Assembly: GCA_028282595.1 (NCBI GenBank) | Contig: JANQHQ010000031.1 | Location: forward strand, 1 to 18,955 | DNA: 18,955 bases | Direction: 5' to 3' | DNA from: Chlorobium sp. | GTDB lineage: Bacteria > Bacteroidota > Chlorobiia > Chlorobiales > Chlorobiaceae | In this document: positions 1 through 5,794 of the stretch, one piece after another | Numbering within the stretch: position 1 is the first letter of the stretch | Layout of the letters: each line of letters starts with the position of its first letter | Program-made: the position numbers and the translations under genes | The notes under the pieces: generated by a model | Told to the model about the DNA's origin: nothing | Database searches by the model: none | What the model saw: only the letters and a program-made list of their open reading frames with translations

Positions 1-86
1 GTGTCCCGATCGCATCGGGATAAACTTCAAAACCGGAGTCCCGACAGGTCGGGATGAGGATTTCGATCCCGACAAAGTCGGGACAA
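1..86. repeat. Left copy of 86-bp terminal direct repeat with three TCCCGA hairpins
   Basis: This segment is identical to 18870-18955 in the same orientation. It holds three similar short inverted repeats: TCCCGAT/ATCGGGA at 4-20 with a 3-nt loop, TCCCGAC/GTCGGGA at 39-54 with a 2-nt loop, and TCCCGAC/GTCGGGA at 67-83 with a 3-nt loop. The repeated arm sequence suggests a REP-like dispersed intergenic element. The match runs exactly to both window edges, so the true repeat may be longer, or the identity may be an assembly overlap. Confidence 0.9.
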
Positions 87-133
87 CGAAGCAATTGAAA
101 CGCGGAATAAATAAATAGAGGTGCCCTACATTG

Positions 134-170
134 AAGCGCATGGCGGTGTAGCAGCCCCCATGCGCTTTTC
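134..170 (+). terminator. Possible intrinsic terminator
   Basis: A perfect 10-bp stem is formed by AAGCGCATGG (134-143) and CCATGCGCTT (158-167), with a 14-nt loop, followed by TTC TTG. The T-tract is short and no gene is visible upstream inside the window. It may end a transcript entering from the left, or it may simply be part of the repeat cluster. Confidence 0.4.
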
Positions 171-331
171 TTGTCCCGCTGCCCCCCTCCTCCGCCTTTC
201 TTTCTCACTACGTTTGGAAATTTCCGGTTCGACAGCCGGCCCCTGCCGTCGGCCACACCCTGACGAGTGAGAGGAGGAAAAGTCAAAAGTGAGAAGTCAA
301 AGGTCAAAACCGCACCCGCGTCAGTCCGTAG

Positions 332-351
332 GGGCGAATAATCATTCGCCC
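332..351. repeat. GGGCGAAT-AATC-ATTCGCCC hairpin repeat
   Basis: A perfect 8-bp inverted repeat with a 4-nt loop sits inside the string GTAGGGGCGAATAATCATTC. Short palindromes of this GTAGGGGCGAA type are common dispersed intergenic repeats in several bacterial phyla (general knowledge, not checked here). It lies in non-coding sequence 30 nt beyond the end of the broken toxin gene. Confidence 0.55.
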
Positions 352-382
352 GTGGTAAGAGGATGGGCAGAAATGGCACCTT

Positions 383-629
383 TCAGGCCTGGTTTTGAAT
401 CAGCCGCTCGTATTCTTTATGCGAGCCGATCCACAACCATATGAAATTGTTTTCTTTTTTCACGGCAAGAGCTCTGTGGTTAAGCCCGATTTTTGCCGAC
501 CATTTTGAAATGCAATGAGGGGTGTTTGGGATTTGTTTTCAACAGCTTGAAATTCTTTTTCGCGATATCCTGTACCGGTTTGGGAAGGGCGGACAGGCTT
601 GACCAGAATCGTTTTGTCGCTTTGTGCAT
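383..629 (-). pseudogene. Frameshifted RelE/ParE-family toxin
   Basis: Read from ATG at 629 on the minus strand, the gene begins like a type II toxin (MHKATKRFWSSLSALPKPVQ) and continues to HFKMVGK. It then hits TAA at 480-482 after 49 codons. A second frame picks up at once with IGLNHRALAV, then FIWLWIGSHKEYERLI, and stops at 383-385. This is the normal C-terminal half of RelE/ParE/HigB-like mRNA-interferase toxins. Intact relatives carry a few more residues (usually a W-S-x-R-like stretch) between the two halves, so a small out-of-frame deletion of roughly 11 nt is the simplest explanation. The start codon directly abuts the antitoxin stop codon, as in a normal antitoxin-toxin operon. A sequencing error cannot be excluded, but the missing residues favour a real lesion. 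Confidence 0.75.
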
Positions 630-830
630 TTAAAGATCGCGGAGTGTCCCTTTTTCTTCCTCTTCAGAGGCTTCTTTTACCAGAAAATTCAGCTTTCTTT
701 CTGCCGAATCTTGTGCCAACTGCATATCCCATTGTTGCATTTCTTTGTCATGGATCCACTGCATCAGTTGCATGAACTCTTTTCGGGATAGAGACTCAAT
801 AGCTGCCTTGATGTCATTCACTGTTGTCAT
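630..830 (-). CDS. Type II antitoxin of the broken RelE/ParE-like pair
   Basis: This 66-residue acidic protein ends in the pattern NFLVKEASEEEEKGTLRDL. That tail matches small antitoxins that precede RelE/ParE-like toxins, where a helical C-terminus wraps the toxin. The gene is first in its operon, and its stop codon touches the ATG of the toxin remnant at 629. A GAGG motif sits about 9 nt before the ATG. It is transcribed divergently from the CBASS operon, and the two starts are 150 bp apart. With the toxin broken, the antitoxin may be relic or may still neutralise related toxins elsewhere. The N-terminal half shows no clear DNA-binding motif, so autoregulation is uncertain. The assignment rests on C-terminal pattern and context. 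Confidence 0.65.
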   Translation of the reverse strand: MTTVNDIKAAIESLSRKEFMQLMQWIHDKEMQQWDMQLAQDSAERKLNFLVKEASEEEEKGTLRDL

Positions 831-905
831 GGTATGCTACCTCATTGTCTTTATTGAACGTCCTTACCAGTCAATTTCGCCACTTCTGTGAAAAAAAAAT
901 AGAGT

Positions 906-945
906 GTGGTTGTTTTTTTACCATATGTGGTATATATTTAACCAC
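906..945 (+). promoter_or_regulatory. CBASS operon promoter with nested palindromic operator
   Basis: A sigma70-like promoter can be drawn with -35 TTGTTT at 910-915, a 17-nt spacer, and -10 TATATT at 933-938. Interleaved with it are four half-sites: GTGGT (906-910), TACCA (919-923), TGGTA (928-932) and ACCAC (941-945). TACCA-TATG-TGGTA is a perfect 5-4-5 inverted repeat inside the spacer, and GTGGT (927-931) pairs with ACCAC across the -10. A dimeric HTH protein bound here would block RNA polymerase. The first gene downstream encodes such a protein, so autorepression is the natural reading. The assignment is by eye only. Confidence 0.55.
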
Positions 946-980
946 GACTTCAGTTTTAATCGAGAAAAAAGGAGCGAGAT

Positions 981-1352
981 ATGGCAAATGCTTATGGTCA
1001 GTTCGTTAAGGACATGCGAACAAGAAAAAAGATCAGTTTGCGCCAATTCTGTAGTGATGCTCAGTTGGACCCAAGTAATTGGAGTAAAGTTGAGAGAGGG
1101 ATAAAAGATCCTCCTATTGATGAGAATGTGCTGTCACGAATTGCTACATGTCTTGGTCTTTCAGAAAGTAGTATGGACAGGGTTAATTTTTTTGATCTGG
1201 CCAGAGTTAAGCAAGGCAGAATACCTGACGATATTGTAGAAAATGAGAGTAGTGCAGCTAAACTGCCGGTCCTTTTTAGAACAATAAGAGGGCAAAAACC
1301 AACTGAAGAAGAGTTAAAAAAGCTAATAGAGTGGTTAAGTGATAATGATTAA
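981..1352 (+). CDS. XRE-family HTH regulator, CapH-like, first gene of CBASS operon
   Basis: This 123-residue protein has an N-terminal XRE/Cro-type helix-turn-helix at about residues 20-39 (SLRQFCSDAQLDPSNWSKVE). A C-terminal segment, LPVLFRTIRGQKPTEEELKK, is typical of HTH regulators encoded beside ImmA/IrrE peptidases. The ATG at 981 follows GGAG at 971-974 with 6-nt spacing. Its last codons overlap the peptidase gene, so the two are probably co-translated. In CBASS loci with the CapH-CapP pair, the HTH protein represses the operon and is cleaved by the peptidase when DNA is damaged. By analogy this is the autorepressor acting at the palindromes at 906-945. The HTH family is clear; equivalence to CapH is inferred from gene order. 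It could instead be an unrelated ImmA-paired regulator captured by the operon. Confidence 0.8.
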   Translation: MANAYGQFVKDMRTRKKISLRQFCSDAQLDPSNWSKVERGIKDPPIDENVLSRIATCLGLSESSMDRVNFFDLARVKQGRIPDDIVENESSAAKLPVLFRTIRGQKPTEEELKKLIEWLSDND

Positions 1353-2013
1353 TATGACAAAATTAGGTGCTCCATATCTGCATTTTACTCAAATTCGAAA
1401 ACATGCTGAATCCCTAAGGAAGGAATGTTGCCAAGAGGATATCTATCCATTAGATGTTTTTAGTGTTGCTGAATTTTGCCTTGGTCTTGCTTTCCAGCCA
1501 GAAAGTGGTTTGAAAGACGAGTTTGATATCGATGCAATAATGCTTGCAGATTTTAAAACAATTCTCATTGATAACAATGAATTTGTAGATAAAGTCTCAG
1601 AGTCTCGTCTGAGATTCTCGATTGCTCATGAAATCGGTCATTTGATTTTGCACCGCAAGCATTTGTTGCGCTTAAATGTTCTTCCAAAAAAAACCCAAGG
1701 AGTCTATAACTTTTTATCTCTCATCAGTGATAAGGAATATCATAAGTATGAGTATCAAGCGAATGAGTTCGCTGGTAGGTTTCTTGTGCCTGTTGATGAT
1801 TTGGTCAAAAAGATAGACGGGTATTGCTCGTTGCTCAACATAACGGATTCTTTTTATTTGGTTGATGATCCTGAATTTTTAGATGCAATGTTCGCTAATG
1901 TGGCCAAAAAGTTTGGCGTCTCTTCTGAAGTGATTATGAGAAGAGTGAAGTACGAGCAGTTAAACTTGAATAATATTATTTGGAATTCTTTGAATGGAAT
2001 TAGGGCCATCTGA
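1345..2013 (+). CDS. ImmA/IrrE-type zinc metallopeptidase, CapP-like
   Basis: This 222-residue protein is predicted to cleave the HTH repressor encoded just upstream. It carries the zinc-binding HEXXH motif as SIAHEIGHLILHR (His95, Glu96, His99). A downstream EYQANEFAGRFLVP stretch supplies the likely third metal ligand (Glu136) and the E..AN.FA...L.P signature of the ImmA/IrrE (DUF955/COG2856) family. Starts at GTG1339, ATG1345 and ATG1354 share one frame. I chose ATG1345, which overlaps the end of the HTH gene by 8 nt; none has a strong ribosome-binding site, so translational coupling is likely. The 3' end overlaps the phospholipase start by 20 nt. HTH plus ImmA/IrrE pairs also control prophages and toxin-antitoxin loci, but here the pair is physically fused into the CBASS operon. 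Confidence 0.82.
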   Translation: MINMTKLGAPYLHFTQIRKHAESLRKECCQEDIYPLDVFSVAEFCLGLAFQPESGLKDEFDIDAIMLADFKTILIDNNEFVDKVSESRLRFSIAHEIGHLILHRKHLLRLNVLPKKTQGVYNFLSLISDKEYHKYEYQANEFAGRFLVPVDDLVKKIDGYCSLLNITDSFYLVDDPEFLDAMFANVAKKFGVSSEVIMRRVKYEQLNLNNIIWNSLNGIRAI

Positions 2014-3106
2014 TAAAAATGCATCGGGTGTTAAACCGTACAGGGTTCTTTCACTTGATGGTGGTGGGATGAGAGGTTTGTATACTGCATCTGTTTTAGA
2101 TGAGTTATCTAATCGGTTTCTGGGTAGAGCTGAGCAGCAACTGGATATAGGTAAGGGATTTGATTTAATTGTAGGGACGAGCACGGGTGGTATACTTGCG
2201 TGTGCGCTTGTTGCAGGTATTCCTATAAAGCGAGTCATCCGGCTTTATAGAGAAGAAGGTCCTCGCATTTTCACATCTCCTATTCCTACTCAAAAGAAAG
2301 TTGAGCTTATTTTATGGGCATTCAATAAAATTAGTTGTGCGGCTAATTCAAATGATAGCTTAAAAGAAGCTCTACAAGGAGTGTTTGGTTATCAGACAGT
2401 TGCATCTGTTTACAAAAATCGTCAGATTGGGCTATGCCTCACAGCTGTCAATATGTATAACCATAAGTCCCGAGTGTTCAAAACCCCTCATAATCCTGAA
2501 AAACATGCTGATAATGAGAGAACTTTAGTTGATATTTGTCTTGCCACATCAGCAGCACCTATCGTTTTTCCAATCGCAGCTATTCGCGATCCTGAAGATC
2601 AATCGAATGTTGAGGCATTTGTTGATGGGGGGTTATGGGCAAATAATCCCATTTTGGTGGCACTCATTGAAGCTCTCGAAATGTCGTCTCCAAAGCAATC
2701 AGTTGAAATTCTTTCGATAGGGACATGCCCTCCTCCTGCCGGTGAAGCTATTCTTGATAGAGACAATGACAAAGGACTTTATTATTGGAAGGTTGGTGTA
2801 AAGGCTTTGGAGCTATCAATGGATTCCCAGGCTGCGGGAAATAACTTTGTGGCAAGTTTTTTGTCAGATAGTCTTAAAAGATTAGGGAAAGAAGTAAGGG
2901 TGTTAAGATTACCTCAGACATCTCCTTCTTCGGAGCAAGCTTTGCATTTGGGTTTAGATAGTGCCTCAGAATTAGCTTGTAATACATTGTCAAAACTTGG
3001 GCATGATGACGGGAAAGAAGTATATGGAATGGTAAAACGATCTGAGAAAAAGTTTCGGATAGTGGAAGACGTTTTTGATTCATTGCCTATTCTTAATAAC
3101 GATTGA
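1994..3106 (+). CDS. capV: Patatin-like phospholipase, CapV-type CBASS effector
   Basis: This 370-residue patatin-fold lipid hydrolase has the full catalytic set. The oxyanion loop is GGGMRG at residues 23-28, the GXSXG elbow is GTSTGG with nucleophile Ser63, and the DGG motif carries catalytic Asp211 (FVDGGLWANNP). No signal peptide or membrane segment is visible, so it is cytosolic until activated. In CBASS, CapV-type phospholipases are switched on by the cyclic nucleotide made by the neighbouring CD-NTase, and they degrade the inner membrane to abort infection. The C-terminal ~130 residues would hold the nucleotide-sensing part, but I cannot assign residues. ATG1994 is the only usable start, because a stop codon immediately precedes it in frame. 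It lies inside the peptidase gene without a good ribosome-binding site. The synthase gene follows 15 nt after the stop. Confidence 0.9.
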   Translation: MELGPSDKNASGVKPYRVLSLDGGGMRGLYTASVLDELSNRFLGRAEQQLDIGKGFDLIVGTSTGGILACALVAGIPIKRVIRLYREEGPRIFTSPIPTQKKVELILWAFNKISCAANSNDSLKEALQGVFGYQTVASVYKNRQIGLCLTAVNMYNHKSRVFKTPHNPEKHADNERTLVDICLATSAAPIVFPIAAIRDPEDQSNVEAFVDGGLWANNPILVALIEALEMSSPKQSVEILSIGTCPPPAGEAILDRDNDKGLYYWKVGVKALELSMDSQAAGNNFVASFLSDSLKRLGKEVRVLRLPQTSPSSEQALHLGLDSASELACNTLSKLGHDDGKEVYGMVKRSEKKFRIVEDVFDSLPILNND

Positions 3107-3121
3107 CTGGTGGAGAGTATT

Positions 3122-4159
3122 ATGGGAAATATTCAAAAGCAGTTCTTGGATTTTCATGTTAGAATCAAGGTTGATCCAGAAGAGCTTAGGGAAAAGAGAG
3201 ATATTCTTCTTGACAAGATAAAGAGGGGCTTAAGGGAAAGAGGAGTGCCTGTTCCTGAACTTATAAATCAGGGTAGTTATATATATGGGGTTGGCATTAA
3301 GCCTGTATCAGAGAATTTGGAATACGATATTGATGTTGGTTTGGCGTTCTCTTTAAAGTCAGTGGAATATGACGCAGCAGTGGTAAAGGGTTGGGTTTAT
3401 GATGCTGTTAAGGACCATACCAATGACGTTCAGAATAAAGGGCCATGTATTCGAGTTCGATATGCTAAGGGGTATCACGTTGATTTGGTGTGTTATGCAA
3501 AGTATAAAAGTAATGAATATGAGGAGGAGTATCAACTTGCTCATAAAGATAATGTCTGGAAGCCCTCTGAGCCAAAAAAGTTGAAGCAATATATTAATGA
3601 GGCAAGGGTAAAGTTTGCAGACACAAAGGTGAATAATGGATCGGATCAGCTTCAAAGAGTTGTTCGTTGTTTAAAACGGTGGAATGATGTTGCTGTGCCG
3701 GAAGAGTCTGAAGATAAGCCTATAGGTCTGGCGCTGCTGCTATTTATAATTGAGAAGCTTGAATCTCCAGTTTATGACGGCAACGGAAAGTTAAGCGATC
3801 TGGATGCTTTGATTAAGGTTTCAGGCTTTGTAAAAAAATGTTTTGGGAGAATTGTTGTGCATAAGCCGACACCTGAATACGAAGATGTTTTTGGTAAGCT
3901 TGACGAGAGTGCTATGCAGACATTAAAGGAGCGGTTTTCAAACTTGTATGACGACCTTGTAAAGGCAAGGGATAAATCTAATGTTTCTGAAGCTTGCGAT
4001 TTAATGATCAAGCATTTTGGAGATGATTTCCCAACTTTTGAAGTTAATAAGTCATTTGATAATATTTCTGATGAAAAGCGTTCAGCGTTGTTAAGCGCTT
4101 TTATTTCAGTTAAGGAAAAAAGCGGTAATCACTCAAAGCCTTGGGCTTATTGGAGATGA
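3122..4159 (+). CDS. CD-NTase: cyclic-oligonucleotide synthase of CBASS
   Basis: This 345-residue nucleotidyltransferase joins NTPs into a cyclic di- or trinucleotide alarm signal. The polymerase-beta-like active site is visible: the GS motif in NQGSYIYGVG (Gly51-Ser52), the metal-binding pair in EYDIDVG (Asp69, Asp71), and a third acidic residue in YHVDLV (Asp121). Length and order match the DncV/SMODS-type CD-NTases. ATG3122 is preferred over the in-frame GTG at 3110 because GGAG at 3112-3115 sits 6 nt upstream of it. The protein ends KPWAYWR rather than in Gly. In E1/E2-containing CBASS the CD-NTase C-terminus is the conjugation site, so this tail is notable. Its pairing with a CapV effector suggests a cyclic dinucleotide product (cGAMP-like), but the exact product and clade cannot be read from sequence alone. 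Confidence 0.9.
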   Translation: MGNIQKQFLDFHVRIKVDPEELREKRDILLDKIKRGLRERGVPVPELINQGSYIYGVGIKPVSENLEYDIDVGLAFSLKSVEYDAAVVKGWVYDAVKDHTNDVQNKGPCIRVRYAKGYHVDLVCYAKYKSNEYEEEYQLAHKDNVWKPSEPKKLKQYINEARVKFADTKVNNGSDQLQRVVRCLKRWNDVAVPEESEDKPIGLALLLFIIEKLESPVYDGNGKLSDLDALIKVSGFVKKCFGRIVVHKPTPEYEDVFGKLDESAMQTLKERFSNLYDDLVKARDKSNVSEACDLMIKHFGDDFPTFEVNKSFDNISDEKRSALLSAFISVKEKSGNHSKPWAYWR

Positions 4160-4162
4160 TAG

Positions 4163-4897
4163 ATGGTTTGGTGGGAAGATGACCCAGCTCTTTTGGATTC
4201 TTTGGTTTCGGGGCTCGCAAAGGAATTTTTAGACCTTTCAGTGAAGAAGCAAGGTGGCAAGGTTGTGGTGTTTGGAGATTGGCACGTTTACATGGATAAA
4301 GAGTACGCAACAAGCTACACTATTAAAATAGATCTTCCTGATGATTATCCTATATCTATGCCGGTTGTTTATGAGACTGGAAATAGAATAAAAAAGTCAG
4401 TTGATACGCATTTTATTCGTTCAGAGATCAGGGGTAATTATTCTGCCATTCCTATTTACAGCGCATGCTTGTTCGCTCCACCTGAAAGATGGGAAAGGTG
4501 GCCACCAGGTTCCAATTTTAACGATTTTTTGAAGGGACCTGTTAATGACTTTTTTCTTTCACAGGCTTATTATGAGCTAACTGGCAAGTGGCTATTTGGT
4601 GAGCGTCCACATGGTATTGAAGGAATTTTCGATTACTATGCAGAGAAGTTAAATCTGAAAACCGAGCAGGTTTCGATAATCTTGAAATGTTTGCAATACG
4701 CATTGATTCGAGATGTTAAGTCCCATGTGAAATGTCCATGTGACAAGTCGAAACGTTTGATAAGTTGTCATTGGCGACTCATTAAGGGTATAGTTGATAT
4801 TCTTCCAAGGGAACAAATCATCATCGATATTAAACGAATGAGTGAAAACTATTTGAGAAAGCAGCGGATACTTTCGGGAGAGCCGGGAATGCTTTGA
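4163..4897 (+). CDS. E2-like conjugating enzyme of type II-short CBASS, with C-terminal CxC..CH cluster
   Basis: This 244-residue protein has a ubiquitin-E2-like N-terminal half. The segment TSYTIKIDLPDDYPISMPVV resembles the E2 beta-sheet and its following proline-rich loop. The candidate active-site Cys102 lies in IYSACLFAPPERW. Downstream, DFLKGPVNDFFLSQAYYELT and then GERPHG form a pattern I associate with CBASS E2 proteins encoded without E1 or JAB partners (type II-short). The C-terminal part carries CPCDKSKRLISCH (Cys191, Cys193, Cys202, His203), a SEC-C-like potential zinc site. ATG4163 follows GGAG at 4152-4155, which overlaps the end of the synthase gene; the genes are 3 nt apart. 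In related systems such E2 proteins act on the C-terminus of the CD-NTase to prime it. Fold assignment is moderate, operon role good. Confidence 0.75.
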   Translation: MVWWEDDPALLDSLVSGLAKEFLDLSVKKQGGKVVVFGDWHVYMDKEYATSYTIKIDLPDDYPISMPVVYETGNRIKKSVDTHFIRSEIRGNYSAIPIYSACLFAPPERWERWPPGSNFNDFLKGPVNDFFLSQAYYELTGKWLFGERPHGIEGIFDYYAEKLNLKTEQVSIILKCLQYALIRDVKSHVKCPCDKSKRLISCHWRLIKGIVDILPREQIIIDIKRMSENYLRKQRILSGEPGML

Positions 4898-4938
4898 TCC
4901 GTAACGCACAATAAGTCCGATGCAAATCCAGTGCTTTA

Positions 4939-4983
4939 GTGCCCGTGACGACGGATCCTTTCAGCATGAACGGCACGTTTTTT
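4939..4983 (+). terminator. Probable intrinsic terminator of the CBASS operon
   Basis: GTGCCcGT (4939-4946, one bulged C) can pair with ACGGCAC (4970-4976) across a 23-nt loop and is followed by G and TTTTTT (4978-4983). It lies 41 nt after the E2 stop codon, between that gene and the convergent vapC. The long loop lowers confidence, but position and T-tract fit. Confidence 0.5.
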
Positions 4984-5012
4984 CCCGATCGACGGTATTG
5001 CTATCAAACAAG

Positions 5013-5411
5013 TTATCCAGCCCAGTTTTCGTATCGCAGGCCATGAACGCGCTTGAACTCGCGGGTATTGTTTGTTACCATAATCGCATCGAGAGCCAAT
5101 GCATGAGCGGCGATCATGGTGTCGAGTGCTCCGATAGGCTGACCGCGTTTTTCAAGGTTGGTTCTCAATGAACCGTAGTGCCAGATTGCCGATTCGTCGA
5201 AAGGGAAGATTTCGAGCGGAACAAAAAACATTTCAAGTGCATGCCGGTTTCTTGCCGAGTCGCTTTTCATGACCCCGAATGCCAGCTCCGCTGCCGTTAT
5301 CGATGAAATACCGATATTCCCGATTTCTTCCTGACGGAACCTCTGCAGGACAGAGACCGGACGGGCATTGATGATGTAGATGCAGATATTTGTATCCAGC
5401 AGGTACCTCAT
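5013..5411 (-). CDS. vapC: VapC-type PIN-domain ribonuclease toxin
   Basis: This 132-residue PIN-domain toxin cleaves RNA when freed from its VapB antitoxin. The acidic metal-binding residues are in place: Asp6 in MRYLLDTN, Glu42 in SSITAAELAFGV, and Asp97 in GALDTMIAAHAL. The end of the protein, VTNNTREFKRVHGLRYENW, is the characteristic C-terminal signature of the VapC/FitB group. Length is normal for the family, and no lesion is visible. The ATG overlaps the vapB stop codon by 4 nt (ATGA), the usual translational coupling for this pair. It is convergent with the CBASS operon. Base composition is closer to the rest of the genome than to the AT-rich CBASS genes, so it may have arrived separately. 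Confidence 0.92.
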   Translation of the reverse strand: MRYLLDTNICIYIINARPVSVLQRFRQEEIGNIGISSITAAELAFGVMKSDSARNRHALEMFFVPLEIFPFDESAIWHYGSLRTNLEKRGQPIGALDTMIAAHALALDAIMVTNNTREFKRVHGLRYENWAG

Positions 5412-5641
5412 GATGTTATGTCTTCCCGCTTCTGTTCTTCCGGTTGTTCCCGCTCAAGTGTAAATCCCGGTTCGAATTCCTCCAAAGCAGCTTCCAGAGT
5501 CTCCCAGGATTTATCGATCGGCAGAAGCAGAACCCCATTGGCGAAGTGCTTGACAAGAACTTCCTTTCCTGTGAAGCGGTATTCCTTTGGAAGTCTGACC
5601 GCCTGACTTCTTCCCGACTGAAAAATTTTAGCTGTATCCAT
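5408..5641 (-). CDS. vapB: VapB-type AbrB/MazE-fold antitoxin
   Basis: This 77-residue antitoxin has an N-terminal swapped-hairpin AbrB DNA-binding domain, seen as MDTAKIFQSGRSQAVRLPKE followed by YRFTGKEVLVK. This is the classic VapB signature. The acidic, flexible C-terminal tail (residues about 50-77, rich in Glu) is expected to cover the VapC active site. A GGGAG ribosome-binding site lies about 9 nt before the ATG. The gene comes first, and its stop codon overlaps the vapC start. VapB-VapC complexes normally bind the palindromic promoter region upstream; a matching candidate is seen at 5678-5713. Confidence 0.92.
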   Translation of the reverse strand: MDTAKIFQSGRSQAVRLPKEYRFTGKEVLVKHFANGVLLLPIDKSWETLEAALEEFEPGFTLEREQPEEQKREDITS

Positions 5642-5677
5642 GACAATGTTCTCCCTTCAAGTGATAAACGTTTGGTG

Positions 5678-5713
5678 TATATCAATGATACGTATTGCCT
5701 GTGTTCTTTGCAA
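5678..5713 (-). promoter_or_regulatory. vapBC promoter and candidate operator
   Basis: On the minus strand, TTGCAA (5713-5708) and TATCAT (5690-5685) are separated by 17 nt, a good sigma70-like arrangement upstream of vapB. The -10 overlaps GTATCATTGATATAC, an imperfect inverted repeat. That is the expected kind of site for VapB autoregulation. Confidence 0.55.
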
Positions 5714-5794
5714 GGGATAAAGGGGGCGCAGTTTATTAGGTTGAATAGTTGATGTGTTTCCTTCGTTCTGATCACGGCATACGGCAATGCCCGG

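Larger units (their letters stand above)
87..382. other. Gene-free stretch made of hairpins and short repeats
   Basis: I see no credible coding region here. The stretch contains the terminator-like hairpin at 134-170, three direct GTCAAA words within 27 nt (282-287, 296-301, 303-308), and the GGGCGAAT/ATTCGCCC hairpin at 332-351. It looks like a patchwork of dispersed intergenic repeats lying between the contig end and the broken toxin gene. Confidence 0.6.

Noticed and set aside
1..86. CRISPR array or integrase att site at the window ends
   Set aside because: There are only three short hairpins with unequal, non-unique spacing, no repeat-spacer regularity, no cas genes, and no integrase or tRNA gene in the window. 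Terminal identity is better explained by a repeat or assembly overlap.
904..1104. Small plus-strand frames starting at 824 and 904 upstream of the HTH gene
   Set aside because: They run through the promoter/operator region and into the HTH gene in another frame, with no ribosome-binding site or protein-like pattern.
1994..4897. Type III CBASS or a full type II (E1/E2 plus JAB) system
   Set aside because: No HORMA, TRIP13-like ATPase, E1 or JAB-domain gene is present; the downstream neighbour is a convergent vapBC pair.
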